DNA of 64,000 nucleotides from Bradyrhizobium sp. CER78 (GTDB taxonomy: Bacteria; Pseudomonadota; Alphaproteobacteria; Rhizobiales; Xanthobacteraceae), in NCBI RefSeq assembly GCF_029846235.1, contig NZ_JARVWP010000002.1:372001-436000 (forward strand), in the 5' to 3' direction. Within the stretch, counting starts at the first letter, position 1. The number at the start of each line of letters is the position of its first letter. The translations under genes and the position numbers were made by a program. The notes below the pieces were generated by a model. It was not told the origin of the DNA. It saw only the letters and a program-made list of their open reading frames with translations, and ran no database searches. Positions 54,383 through 63,700 of this stretch are shown one piece after another.

Positions 54383-57300
54383 ATGGAAAGAAGCATCGGG
54401 ATGCAGGACGCGTCTTCGGGGGTGTCGTTCGGTGGCGCCGAGCGGCGGCACCTTTCGGTGGTATTTTGCGATTTGGTCGGCTCGACCGCCTTGTCCACCC
54501 AGCTCGATCCCGAGGAACTGGCGGATCTGATCGGCCAGTATCAACGCGTCTGCACCGACGCGATCCAGAGCTTTGAGGGCTTCGTAGCGCGCTATCTCGG
54601 CGATGGCGTTCTGGCCTATTTCGGCTATCCACGGGCCCATGAGGACGACCCGGAGCGAGCCGTCCATGCGGCGCTGGAGGTCGTCGAGACCGTGGGAAAG
54701 CTGGTGTCGAGGGGGAAGCCGCTGCAGGTTCGCGTCGGGATCGCGAGCGGCCAGGTCGTCGTCGGGCAGATCGGCCGCCAATCGCACGACGTCACCGGTG
54801 AGACCGCTAATCTCGCGGCGCGGCTGCAGAGCGTCGCCCGCTCCAATCAGGTGATCATCTCAGAGGCGACCCATCTGCTGGTGGGTAATTCGTTCGAGTG
54901 CACGGCGCTCGACCCGATCGAGCTCGCGGGCTTTCCGCGCGCCGTCAATACCTGGCGGGTGATCGGCCGGCGCGAACATCTCGACCGGTTCGACCTGCGC
55001 CGTGCTGCCGGGCTCACGCCCTATGTCAATCATGTTCCCGAACTCGCGGCGCTCGAGCACGCGTGGCGCCGGACCGAGGCGCATCAGGGCCAGGTGGTGG
55101 TGCTATCGGGCGAGGCCGGCATCGGGAAATCGCGGCTCTTGCAGGAATTCAATGAAAGGATCGCGAGCGCGACCGCTATCCGCATCCGCTGGCATGGCTC
55201 GCCGTATCTGCAAAACAGCCCGTTGTGGCCGGTGATCCAGTATTTCCAGTCCGCGGCGGGCTTCAAGCCGGACGATGATGCGACAGTCAAGCGCGAGAAG
55301 CTCGGCGCGCTGCTGGCAAGTGGTCCTGCATTGCCGGCCATGTCGGCAGCGGCAATCGCGGCCACTCTGTCGCTGCCGCCTGCCGACGCCGACCCGCGGC
55401 TTGATCCCGATCCCCAACAGCGCAAGCGCGCCACCTTCGCTGCGAAAGCCGACTGGATCGCGCAGCACTGCGCACGAGGCCCCGTGGTGCTGGCCTGCGA
55501 GGATCTGCATTGGTTCGACCCGACCACCCGCGAACTGCTCGACCAGCTGATCGAGCAAGCCGCAAGGCTGTCGCTGATGCTAATCCTGACCCAGCGCCCG
55601 GAGTTCGAACCGCCACGAGGGGACGGCCCCCACATCACCCGGATCAATCTCGGGCGACTGCACCAAGAGGACTCGCTGGCGATCGCCGAGCATCTGGTGG
55701 CTCATCAGCAGATGCCGGCGGAATTACTGCACCGAATCGTTGCCCGCGGCGACGGCATTCCGCTGTTCATCGAGGAACTCACCAAGACGGCGTCGGAGGC
55801 CGGCTTCGACGAGCGCACAACATCGGCGACCATCCCGGTAACACTGCAGGATTCCCTGGTCGCGCGATTGGACCGCCTGCCCGGAGCCAAGGAAGTCGCC
55901 CAGGTCGGGGCCGCCATCGGCCGGGAATTCTCGTTGACCCTGCTCCACGCCGTGCTGGGGCAGCCCTCGCAGGAGGAAGTGCGCGACAGACTCGACCAAT
56001 TGGTCAGGGCCGACCTGCTGCACATGCGCACCGAGCAGGCCGATCGCATCTTCGTGTTCCGGCACGCGCTGCTGCAGGATGCGGCCTATGAGACGCTGTT
56101 GTGGTCGCGCCGTCGCGAGATTCACGAGCGGATCGCCGATGCGCTTGAGCGACTGTTTCCCGACATCCACGACAACCAGCCCGAAGTGCTGGCCCAGCAT
56201 TGGGACCGGGCCGGCAGGGCGCGGATAGCGATCAGCCACTGGGAGCGTGCGGCCGATCGCGCCATCGAGCGTTCGGCCTCCACGGAGGCCAGCGCACATC
56301 TGGGCCGCGCTTTGCATCTGATCGAAGGCCTACCCGAGGATGCGGCGCGGGATGCCCTCGAACTGCCGATCGTGCTCAAGCATGGCGCCGTGATGCGGGC
56401 GATCCAGGGACCCCATGGCGAAGGCGCGGGACAATCGTTCGAGCGCGCCCGCGAGTTGAGCCGGCGCACCGGCGACAGGCAGGCGCTGATCCAGGCCCTC
56501 GCCGGGTTGTTCGGGTATCATCTGGTCGGTGCCCGCAACGAGGCCACCGGTGAGATCGCCCGCGAGTTGCTCGCGATGGCCGAAACGAGCGGTGACCGGT
56601 TTTCCCTGGTGCTCGGCCATCGCGCGGTCGGAATGCTCGCGTTGCACACCGGCGAACCAATAAAGGCCCGCGTCCATCTCGAACGCGCCATGAGCTTGTA
56701 CGACGCCGAGGCGGACGGCCCGCTGGCCTTCGTTTATGGGACAGACCACGGGCAAACGATTTCGAGCTTCCTCGCCATGACCCTGTGGGTACTGGGTCTG
56801 CCCGATGCAGCGATTGCGCAGGAGGGTTGGGGCATAGCACACGGCACGCGCCTCAATCACCGCTACAGCTTGGCGCAGACCGAGATGTTCCGGATTATTC
56901 GCAGCGCGTTCGCGCGCGACTGGGATGCTGTGGCCAAGATCGCGAAGCAGACCTACGACGTCGGCATCCGGAATTCGTTCGGACTTCCGACCCAGATGGC
57001 GCAATTCCACCTGGCCTTCTGCCGGACGGTGCACGGGGACAGGGACCCCGAGGTGCTGGACACTATGCAGGCCGTGCTGCAGACCCGCCACGGCACCAAT
57101 TATTATCCGCTCTATCTGCTGATGACGGCCGAGGCGCTGGCCACGTGCGGCAACCTCGCCGAAGCGATCGAGACGATCGTCAAGGCGAGAGAGGTCGCCC
57201 TATCGACGGGTGAACGGCTGCTCGCGCCGGAGCTGTTGCGCTTTCAGGCCACGCTGCTGCGCGACAGCAACGTGGCAGAGGCCGAAGCGCTGCTCCGCGC

Positions 57301-57502
57301 CGCGCTCGCCGAGGCTCGCCAGCAGAGCGCGCGCGGCTGGGAGCTGCGCGCCGCTGTCAGCCTTGCCGATCTGCTAGCGGCAACCGGACGCAAAGCGGAG
57401 GCGCGTGACATCGTCGCTGCCGTCCGCGCGGCGTTCAATCAGGGCGCCACGACGCCCGACTTGCGGATGGCGGACGAACTGTTGGCATCACTGGACCGGT
57501 AG
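54383..57502 (+). CDS. Class III adenylate/guanylate cyclase with ATPase and TPR domains
   Basis: 1,039 residues. A cyclase domain leads (SVVFCDLVGSTALS metal site, RYLGDGVLAYFGYP, GETANLAARLQ), followed by a P-loop ATPase with Walker A GEAGIGKS and a helical TPR-like region. Proteins of this build are thought to couple cyclic nucleotide synthesis to a signal sensed by the ATPase/TPR part. The first ATG at 54383 is preferred over a TTG 21 nt upstream; a third choice is 54401. Its 3' end overlaps the convergent flavoprotein gene by 68 nt. Confidence 0.88.
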   Translation: MERSIGMQDASSGVSFGGAERRHLSVVFCDLVGSTALSTQLDPEELADLIGQYQRVCTDAIQSFEGFVARYLGDGVLAYFGYPRAHEDDPERAVHAALEVVETVGKLVSRGKPLQVRVGIASGQVVVGQIGRQSHDVTGETANLAARLQSVARSNQVIISEATHLLVGNSFECTALDPIELAGFPRAVNTWRVIGRREHLDRFDLRRAAGLTPYVNHVPELAALEHAWRRTEAHQGQVVVLSGEAGIGKSRLLQEFNERIASATAIRIRWHGSPYLQNSPLWPVIQYFQSAAGFKPDDDATVKREKLGALLASGPALPAMSAAAIAATLSLPPADADPRLDPDPQQRKRATFAAKADWIAQHCARGPVVLACEDLHWFDPTTRELLDQLIEQAARLSLMLILTQRPEFEPPRGDGPHITRINLGRLHQEDSLAIAEHLVAHQQMPAELLHRIVARGDGIPLFIEELTKTASEAGFDERTTSATIPVTLQDSLVARLDRLPGAKEVAQVGAAIGREFSLTLLHAVLGQPSQEEVRDRLDQLVRADLLHMRTEQADRIFVFRHALLQDAAYETLLWSRRREIHERIADALERLFPDIHDNQPEVLAQHWDRAGRARIAISHWERAADRAIERSASTEASAHLGRALHLIEGLPEDAARDALELPIVLKHGAVMRAIQGPHGEGAGQSFERARELSRRTGDRQALIQALAGLFGYHLVGARNEATGEIARELLAMAETSGDRFSLVLGHRAVGMLALHTGEPIKARVHLERAMSLYDAEADGPLAFVYGTDHGQTISSFLAMTLWVLGLPDAAIAQEGWGIAHGTRLNHRYSLAQTEMFRIIRSAFARDWDAVAKIAKQTYDVGIRNSFGLPTQMAQFHLAFCRTVHGDRDPEVLDTMQAVLQTRHGTNYYPLYLLMTAEALATCGNLAEAIETIVKAREVALSTGERLLAPELLRFQATLLRDSNVAEAEALLRAALAEARQQSARGWELRAAVSLADLLAATGRKAEARDIVAAVRAAFNQGATTPDLRMADELLASLDR

Positions 57503-58874
57503 GTGAGCTGTCGTCGTCAATCAGTACATCGTGACGGACTAGCCAGTCGAGCAGCGCACGTGCGGTCGCCTCGGGCATCATCGAACCCCACCGCGCCAGA
57601 ATGTCTGGGACGCGATACACATGCTCGATCGACGTGATCGCGCCGGACAGGGCGATGCCTTCCGCGAAGGCGGTGGGTTCGCCCAACCGGGGATGGATCA
57701 GCGCCGGGCGCCGCCGCACGATGTCCCCCTCGATCGCGGGATGATCGACCAGATGCGCGTCGGGGGATAGCCGCACGCGCGACGGCAAGGTTCGGCGGCC
57801 GGGCTCAATGCCGGCCGATGTCCGGCGGGCGCCGACCCGCTCGTGCCAGAACGGCGAAGCCCCGCTCCCCGTCTCGGCGTAGAAAGCGGCCGATGTCTCG
57901 CGATGCCGCGTTGCAATCGCGTGCGTCGCATGGCGATAGAATTCGACGGCGGCCTCGCGATCGCCGCCGGTCAAGATCGTATTGGCCACCACACTGCCCT
58001 GCAGGGCTGAGCGAACCGCGCTCTGCACGCCCTGCGACGACAACGGATCCATTGCCAAACACCGATCTCCGATCCTGATCATGTTTCGCGTCACGGGCTC
58101 GATCCCCACCCGGCAACTCGCATCGCGCGCGCGAACCGGATCGATCAAGACTCCCGCATCGCATCCCGAAAACAGCTTCGCGCCGCGCAAGATCGCGCGG
58201 TAGCGCGCCTCGCGCGACGCGGGACTCAAGCCAGTGCAATCGGCCGTCCGCTGGAAAACCTGGACGACCAACGAGCCGTCGGCGAGCGGCGCGCCCCAGA
58301 GCCAGGCGTCGTCGGCCGCTTCGATGCGCATTTGAGGCTGCTCCGCTAACGCGACGCCGCGCCAACGCGCGCACAGCGCGACCGTCGCGGCACCAAGCGG
58401 CCGACTGCCGGCCGCGCGGCGCCCTCGTGCGTCGACGAGGAAACGGGCCGCGACCCGCACAATGCCCGCACCGGTTTCGACCTCGAGATCCCAGCCCTCG
58501 GGTGTTTCGTCTCGCCGACGCAACCGCGCCGGACACATGACATCGACGCCTGCCTCAGCCGCAATGTCGACGAGCGCCGGATCGAACCGGCCGCGGTCGA
58601 CCATGACCACGCTGGTCGACCGTGCCGTCGCGTCGCCATCACCCCATCTCTGCACGATCTCGTCGCAGCGCAGCGCGTCCCGCTCGGCTACAGCGGAGCC
58701 GAAGCCAAGCTGGTGCAGAAGACGCAGCGTCGTCACCGGCAACGCTTCGCCGACGACCGGACGCAGCGGTCCGCGGGCTTCAATCAGACAGGTATGAAAG
58801 CCCATCCGGCGGAGCTGCCGCGCAGAGATCGCGCCGGCCGGTCCGCCGCCAATCACGGCAATGTCTGTGCTCAG
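57435..58874 (-). CDS. LodB/QhpG-like FAD monooxygenase
   Basis: About 479 residues of the tryptophan-halogenase-like flavoprotein group: GGGPAGAISARQLRRMGF (dinucleotide fold), VVGEALP, and GDRCLAMDPLSSQGVQSAVR (second FAD motif). LodB and QhpG are related enzymes that modify a peptidyl tryptophan during quinone cofactor formation, so a maturase role is inferred. No ATG, GTG or TTG gives a complete first beta strand; the nearest GTG (58856) would start at IGGG. A CTG at 58874 gives a natural N-terminus (M)STDIAVIGGGPAG and overlaps the radical SAM stop as CTGA. Confidence 0.78.
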   Translation of the reverse strand: MSTDIAVIGGGPAGAISARQLRRMGFHTCLIEARGPLRPVVGEALPVTTLRLLHQLGFGSAVAERDALRCDEIVQRWGDGDATARSTSVVMVDRGRFDPALVDIAAEAGVDVMCPARLRRRDETPEGWDLEVETGAGIVRVAARFLVDARGRRAAGSRPLGAATVALCARWRGVALAEQPQMRIEAADDAWLWGAPLADGSLVVQVFQRTADCTGLSPASREARYRAILRGAKLFSGCDAGVLIDPVRARDASCRVGIEPVTRNMIRIGDRCLAMDPLSSQGVQSAVRSALQGSVVANTILTGGDREAAVEFYRHATHAIATRHRETSAAFYAETGSGASPFWHERVGARRTSAGIEPGRRTLPSRVRLSPDAHLVDHPAIEGDIVRRRPALIHPRLGEPTAFAEGIALSGAITSIEHVYRVPDILARWGSMMPEATARALLDWLVRHDVLIDDDSSPTGPVMPTVRPPSASRASWRPD

Positions 58875-60187
58875 GCGATCCAGCGTGCGCTTCCCATCTG
58901 TGCGAAGAAGTCCGGTCGGCGGTCAGAGATGCGGACATAGGCCTGCAGGCAGAAGGTGAGCCATCCACGGATCAGGTCGCAAGCTGGGCGGCCACGATAG
59001 ATCACCTCGTGGTGACATCCGCCGCCGCAGAGATACCTGGCCCAGCAGGAGCGACAAGGATCCTGCCGGTGCACGTGGCGGTCGGCGAGCCAGGCATTCC
59101 GCCGGCCGTGGTCGAGTCCGTCGGTGACCGTACCCATGCGGCCTGCGTCATCCTCGACAAAGCGATGACAGGCGAACAAACCGCCTTCGGCCGAAACACC
59201 CATATAGCCCGCGCCGGCACCGCACGGATAGGGCCGGTGAGTCCCGCGATGCAGCTCGCGCAGCGCGTCGATGAGATTGGCGAACGGATAATGCCCGCCG
59301 GCGGAAATCCGGCTCTCGCACTGCCTCCCACAGTCAACCAATTCATCAAGCAAGGTTTTGAGATCGCCCCGCTGCATTTCCAGCTTCGACGAAGGCGAGC
59401 TCAGCATGGGCGAGAAGCCGACCATGCCGAATCCCAATCCGATCAACTCGTCCAGGGTGCGGCGCAGCTCGAGATTGAGCGGTGTCACCGTGACGCGTGC
59501 AGACATCTGCATCCGGCCCGGCTTCTCCAGAAGCGGTGTGATCCGCGCGAGGATACGCTCAAAACTGCCGCGGCCATCGCGGAACGGCCGCTGGCGGTCA
59601 TGCGCTTCGCCGATCCCGTCAAGGCTGACCGTCACCGAAAACGCATGCTCGTCGAACAGGTCACGATCCTCGATGCCAAGCAGCGTGCCGTTGGTGGTGA
59701 TCGAGAAGCCCACGCCGACACCGCGCCGTTCAGCCTCCGTAGCGGCAAACCGAGTGGTCCGCGCGATCAGCGGCCGGTTGATCAGCGGCTCGCCGCCGAG
59801 GAAGGCGATGTTGACCCTGTCGCCCGGCGCGGCCTGATCGAGCAGCTGCAACACGGCATCGCGCGCGACCGGCCATTCCATGCGTTTTGACGGTGCGCCG
59901 AAGCTGCCGCCTTGCGCATAGCAATAGCCGCACGCGAGGTTGCAGGTTTGCGTCACCGCCAGCGACAAGGAGCGCATCGGCGGATCGCTGATCGGTGAAT
60001 CGTCGATATGCGCGAGACCGCCCAGTCCGTAGCGCGCAAGCAATGCGTCGATCGCCGTGTCGCCGGCGATCATCGCGCTCCTGAGCTCCGCGTCGAGCCC
60101 GGGCGGCAGGTCGTAAATGCGACTGCCGTCCACGACCAGCAGATGGGCACCCGAGGCGGTCTCGAAGCGCTGAACCGAGGCAGGCAC
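58871..60187 (-). CDS. Radical SAM/SPASM protein-modifying enzyme
   Basis: 438 residues. The radical SAM cluster motif is VTQTCNLACGYCYAQGG (Cys82, 86 and 89). The C-terminal SPASM region has the full cysteine set: CGAGAGYMGVSAEGGLFAC, CRSCWARYLCGGGC and a late Cys. The N-terminal 70 residues form a short separate domain. Enzymes of this type cross-link or oxidise peptide side chains, as QhpD and AnSME do. The GTG at 60187 follows GGAG and lies 4 nt after the preceding stop. The target is probably one of the LodA-like proteins. Confidence 0.87.
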   Translation of the reverse strand: MPASVQRFETASGAHLLVVDGSRIYDLPPGLDAELRSAMIAGDTAIDALLARYGLGGLAHIDDSPISDPPMRSLSLAVTQTCNLACGYCYAQGGSFGAPSKRMEWPVARDAVLQLLDQAAPGDRVNIAFLGGEPLINRPLIARTTRFAATEAERRGVGVGFSITTNGTLLGIEDRDLFDEHAFSVTVSLDGIGEAHDRQRPFRDGRGSFERILARITPLLEKPGRMQMSARVTVTPLNLELRRTLDELIGLGFGMVGFSPMLSSPSSKLEMQRGDLKTLLDELVDCGRQCESRISAGGHYPFANLIDALRELHRGTHRPYPCGAGAGYMGVSAEGGLFACHRFVEDDAGRMGTVTDGLDHGRRNAWLADRHVHRQDPCRSCWARYLCGGGCHHEVIYRGRPACDLIRGWLTFCLQAYVRISDRRPDFFAQMGSARWIA

Positions 60188-60191
60188 GGCG

Positions 60192-61928
60192 TCAGCTCCG
60201 CGGATCGAGGAACGGGATTCCGAGGCCTTGCTGCGCGAGTTGCTCGGCGCTCGCCTGCAGTCGCACCATCGCCGCACGGGCGTCGGTGATGCCCTTGTCG
60301 GCGCCCGGCATGTCGCCACGCGCTTCTGCGTTGTAAGCGCTGGCAAGGTACCGGCGGATGGCGTCGAACTCGGCGAGCGCGGCGCGCGTTTCCGGCGTGC
60401 TCTGAGGCGTCACGGAACGCAGGTAAGGGTATTCGCCGTGCGCGTCCCGCGGATACTTGCTCAGGATGCGCTGCACGTTGCAGAAATTCCTGTAGTGCTC
60501 GCCGCCCTCGCCGTCGATGCGCAACGCGATCTCGAAGACCGCGCGCGGATATTTTTCGTCCTTGAGCGTAGCAACGCATTTCTCGTAGACGCCGGTCAGA
60601 TAGCCGCTCGGACGTTCGAGCTGAACGAAGTCCTTGAGCACATCCGGCGTAAGCGGGGCCAGCCTTGTCGCCCGGTCGGCGATCCGGATCCGGTTCGACC
60701 AGCTCACGACCGGGGTGTAGTGCCAGCCCGGATTGATGCCGGCGCGATCGAGCAGCCACAGCATCTGGTTGACCCAGCGCAGATGCGTCATCTCGCCGAC
60801 CGCGACCATCAGGATGGATTGACGGACCGCGCGCAAATCGTCGGCCAGCGACGGCCAGGCCGGATCGGTGGCCTCGTCCGGATGCCGCAGCGAGAACAGA
60901 GCGTAGAGATATTCGATGACAAGCGCCATCTCCATCCCCGCGAGTTCGTTCTCCAGTTCCCTGATCAGCCAGGCCGCATCCTGATGAGGCTCGCCCCATT
61001 TCGGAAGCGGCGGCCGGTACGGGCGGTCGATCTCATGTCCCTCCAGAACGAATGGCAGCTTCTCCCAACTCTGATTGATCTCGTAATGATCGATCTGGTA
61101 CACGCGATTTTCGGCAATTGTTGCGGAAGCCGAGACTTCCGACGATCCGTCGCGACGGCGCAGCCAGTCGAGGCGCTGCGCAGCGGCCGGATCGCGGGCA
61201 TCTGAGGGATTGTCGCTCATCAATGGACCGCCGGTGACCACGTCCGGATGGTTGGAGGCCCAGTAGTGGCAGGCGCAATCTCGAAAATCGTGAGTCCATG
61301 GATTGCACATCGATTGGGTGAACTCGCCGGGCCGGAACGCCTCGTCGAACAGGCCGGCGGCGTTGACATATTGCCGGCGGTAGCCGCTCAGCACGACGAC
61401 CTGCGCCGGCCCGGGCGCCGGCGGATCGCGCCGCTCGATTCCGATCTCGACGCGACCTGCCTCGAGCCCGCGCACCAGCCGCCAGACCGTGTAGCCGTCG
61501 AGATAGTTGCCCTGGGTATCGCGCATCGGCAGGCGTCTGCCGTTCTGCTCGATCCAGTCGAGATACCAGCGGCCCGACATGAAGGTCGTGGCGAGCGGTC
61601 CGCCATACTGGTCGAGCAGGTTCTGCACCCACGGCTCGCGGCTCGTTTCCGGCAGCATCGGATCGAGCAGATAGTCGGTGTAGAGCAGCCGCGCGCCATG
61701 CTGGTTCGGAATGGCATCGGGCGCCGGGTATTTCGGCGGCACAATGAACTGGAACACAAGCCCGGGAAAAAACCGACAGTCCAGAATACGCACGTCGAAC
61801 TCGAGTCCGGGAAAACAGTTGGCGACACCGGACTCCATCATGGTCGTGACCGGATTGCCGATCACCTTACTGGCCGCCAGGGCCGCTCGCGCGGTGAGAT
61901 TGCGCGGAAATATCTTGTCTCCACTCAT
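60192..61928 (-). CDS. LodA C-terminal-like protein fused to a ferritin-like domain
   Basis: 578 residues. The first half matches the C-terminal half of LodA-type quinoproteins (ESGVANCFPGLEFDVRILD, then GEFTQSMCNPWTHDFRDCA), with Cys208, Trp211, Cys218, Cys220 and Trp223 in the zone where such proteins place their Cys-Trp cofactor. The second half is a ferritin-like four-helix domain with likely diiron ligands Glu339 (VIEYLYALFSL), Glu379 and His382 (GEMTHLRW), Glu438, and Glu474 or Glu477 with His478 (DGEGGEHYRNF). The ATG at 61928 overlaps the preceding stop (ATGA). Similar ferritin-like domains occur in VioB/RebD. Confidence 0.72.
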   Translation of the reverse strand: MSGDKIFPRNLTARAALAASKVIGNPVTTMMESGVANCFPGLEFDVRILDCRFFPGLVFQFIVPPKYPAPDAIPNQHGARLLYTDYLLDPMLPETSREPWVQNLLDQYGGPLATTFMSGRWYLDWIEQNGRRLPMRDTQGNYLDGYTVWRLVRGLEAGRVEIGIERRDPPAPGPAQVVVLSGYRRQYVNAAGLFDEAFRPGEFTQSMCNPWTHDFRDCACHYWASNHPDVVTGGPLMSDNPSDARDPAAAQRLDWLRRRDGSSEVSASATIAENRVYQIDHYEINQSWEKLPFVLEGHEIDRPYRPPLPKWGEPHQDAAWLIRELENELAGMEMALVIEYLYALFSLRHPDEATDPAWPSLADDLRAVRQSILMVAVGEMTHLRWVNQMLWLLDRAGINPGWHYTPVVSWSNRIRIADRATRLAPLTPDVLKDFVQLERPSGYLTGVYEKCVATLKDEKYPRAVFEIALRIDGEGGEHYRNFCNVQRILSKYPRDAHGEYPYLRSVTPQSTPETRAALAEFDAIRRYLASAYNAEARGDMPGADKGITDARAAMVRLQASAEQLAQQGLGIPFLDPRS

Positions 61929-63601
61929 CGCCTTGCTCCCGGGTTGATCGCGCTCGTTTGGCTGCATTCCGGCGGGGCCGTCGACCGCAGATAGGCGATG
62001 ACGCCGATCAGCAAATGATACTGTCGCCACGACAGCGAGAGCGGCTGCAGGTTGGCGTCGCGCATATAGGGCGGCATCCGCATGTCATGCAGCTGATCGC
62101 GGAAGACACGGGGGTCGCGGAAATGCGGATCGGCCTCCGCGTTGGGCTCGACAGGAATTTCGTGCAGCCGGCCGAACGGCGGCCGGATCACGCGCTCGAC
62201 CGCGTCGGCACGTCGGCGCAGGAAGTCGATCAGCACCGCTTCATCCTTCAGCGCCGCATGCACGTGCGTGATCACGGCCGTGTAGGGCAGCGGCAATTCA
62301 AAGCCGGCCCCGCTGAACCGCGACGGCGCCTGGGGTGCGAGTATGGGGAGACGATCGACGTATGGTGTGTCCTGCGCCGTCATGCTCTCCCCGCCGGCGC
62401 GCGGCTCGTCGCGACCGGGCGGCCCGACATGCTTGCCGAGACGAACTCGATTCTCCTGCAGCGCGCGGGTGCGGATCGCATCGAGGTTGAACAGACTCGC
62501 CGTCTCGAACGCGCGATGGAAGAGATCGACGATCTCCTCCTTGCTGACCTTGAAGGTCTCGGCGTCGACGGTAGGCAGCGGCGGCAGCTCGCGATCGGCG
62601 ATGTCGTCGCCGATGCTGAAAAACGGCCGGCGATCGGGCGCAAAATCTGGCGGCGAGCTGAACACCCGCGCGGCGGCGCGGAAGCGCCGGCCGTGCACGG
62701 CAAGAGTCGCGACGATCAATCCGTCGCTTGTGTCGTCGACGCAGCCCCAGGACTGGAAATTACCGACGGCGGCACCATCATAGCCATCCTGCGGTTGCGG
62801 ATCCTCGAAGTGGCCGTTCATCATGATGTACCTCGACCACACGGTGGCCGGATTGAGGATGCGCCGCTCCAGCGGGACGATCTCATGGACGCGGCCGAAC
62901 TGGATTCCGGCGGCCTCGTAAACGCCCGGCATCACCAGCGGCGCAGGTCCGTTGACGGCCGTGGGCGGGCCGTAGACGAGGCCCGCGGGGGGCGTAAAGC
63001 GGACGCGCAGGATGCTGCGGTCGACGCCCCTGCCCTCATCCTTGTTTGGGACCGGCCGTATCACCTGAAAGGTACCAAGTGGGATCGGGCGCTCCGGCCG
63101 CACCAGAGGCTCCTGCCCCGCGGTATGCGGGCTGAACGCCAGCAGTTCTTGCCGGCGGTGATTGTCGCCCGCGACCACGACACGCGCCGAGAAGGCGCAG
63201 GCGGGATCGCCGGCCCGGCGGGCGGCCTTGTGGTTGGCGAGCGTGATCTCATAGGAGACGTTATGCGGCGTGGCGCCGAGGTGCTTCAGCAGGTCGAGCG
63301 TAACCGGGACATCGACAGTTCCGCCCTCGCGCGACTGCATCTTGGCCCACAATTCGAAAAACGGCGCGACCGGCCTGATCCGACCAAGCTCGTCCTTGAA
63401 ATCGATCTCGTCGGGCAGATACGGCGCGACCGAGTCGTCCGGCTCGACGCGCAGCGACAACGCGGGCGTGATGATCGTCTCGTTGGCATCGTGGCGGGTA
63501 TTGGCTTCGGCCCAGGAAAAACTCGCGAGCGGTGCGTCGCTGCTGCCGAGCCGGCCGATCGCCATCGGCGGCAGGAAGAAAAGCTCGAGCATACTGTCCA
63601 C
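61925..63601 (-). CDS. LodA N-terminal-like protein
   Basis: 558 residues. Parallels with LodA/GoxA amino acid oxidases: PPMAIGRLGSSDAPLASF (compare PSIGIARVGNS), VSYEITLANHKAA, WGCVDDTSDGLIVATL (285-300) and SSPPDFAPDRRP (315-326). It ends before the part of LodA that holds the quinone; that part appears to be the next gene. The last ~150 residues carry an extra region not assigned. The start is GTG at 63601 after GGGGGGA, with ATG at 63592 as an alternative. There is no signal peptide. Confidence 0.72.
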   Translation of the reverse strand: MDSMLELFFLPPMAIGRLGSSDAPLASFSWAEANTRHDANETIITPALSLRVEPDDSVAPYLPDEIDFKDELGRIRPVAPFFELWAKMQSREGGTVDVPVTLDLLKHLGATPHNVSYEITLANHKAARRAGDPACAFSARVVVAGDNHRRQELLAFSPHTAGQEPLVRPERPIPLGTFQVIRPVPNKDEGRGVDRSILRVRFTPPAGLVYGPPTAVNGPAPLVMPGVYEAAGIQFGRVHEIVPLERRILNPATVWSRYIMMNGHFEDPQPQDGYDGAAVGNFQSWGCVDDTSDGLIVATLAVHGRRFRAAARVFSSPPDFAPDRRPFFSIGDDIADRELPPLPTVDAETFKVSKEEIVDLFHRAFETASLFNLDAIRTRALQENRVRLGKHVGPPGRDEPRAGGESMTAQDTPYVDRLPILAPQAPSRFSGAGFELPLPYTAVITHVHAALKDEAVLIDFLRRRADAVERVIRPPFGRLHEIPVEPNAEADPHFRDPRVFRDQLHDMRMPPYMRDANLQPLSLSWRQYHLLIGVIAYLRSTAPPECSQTSAINPGARR

Positions 63602-63700
63602 GGATTTCGTCCCCCCTCAATCGATCAAAATGCCCGCTATAAGCATTCCTCTCGCTGACGCGCGACCCCTGTTGGACGTCTGCGACGCCGCGACACCCAC

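Noticed and set aside
61958..63658. 566-codon plus-strand frame opposite the LodA-like gene
   Set aside because: Arg/Asp-rich shadow; the minus strand has the conserved LodA segments and coupled starts.
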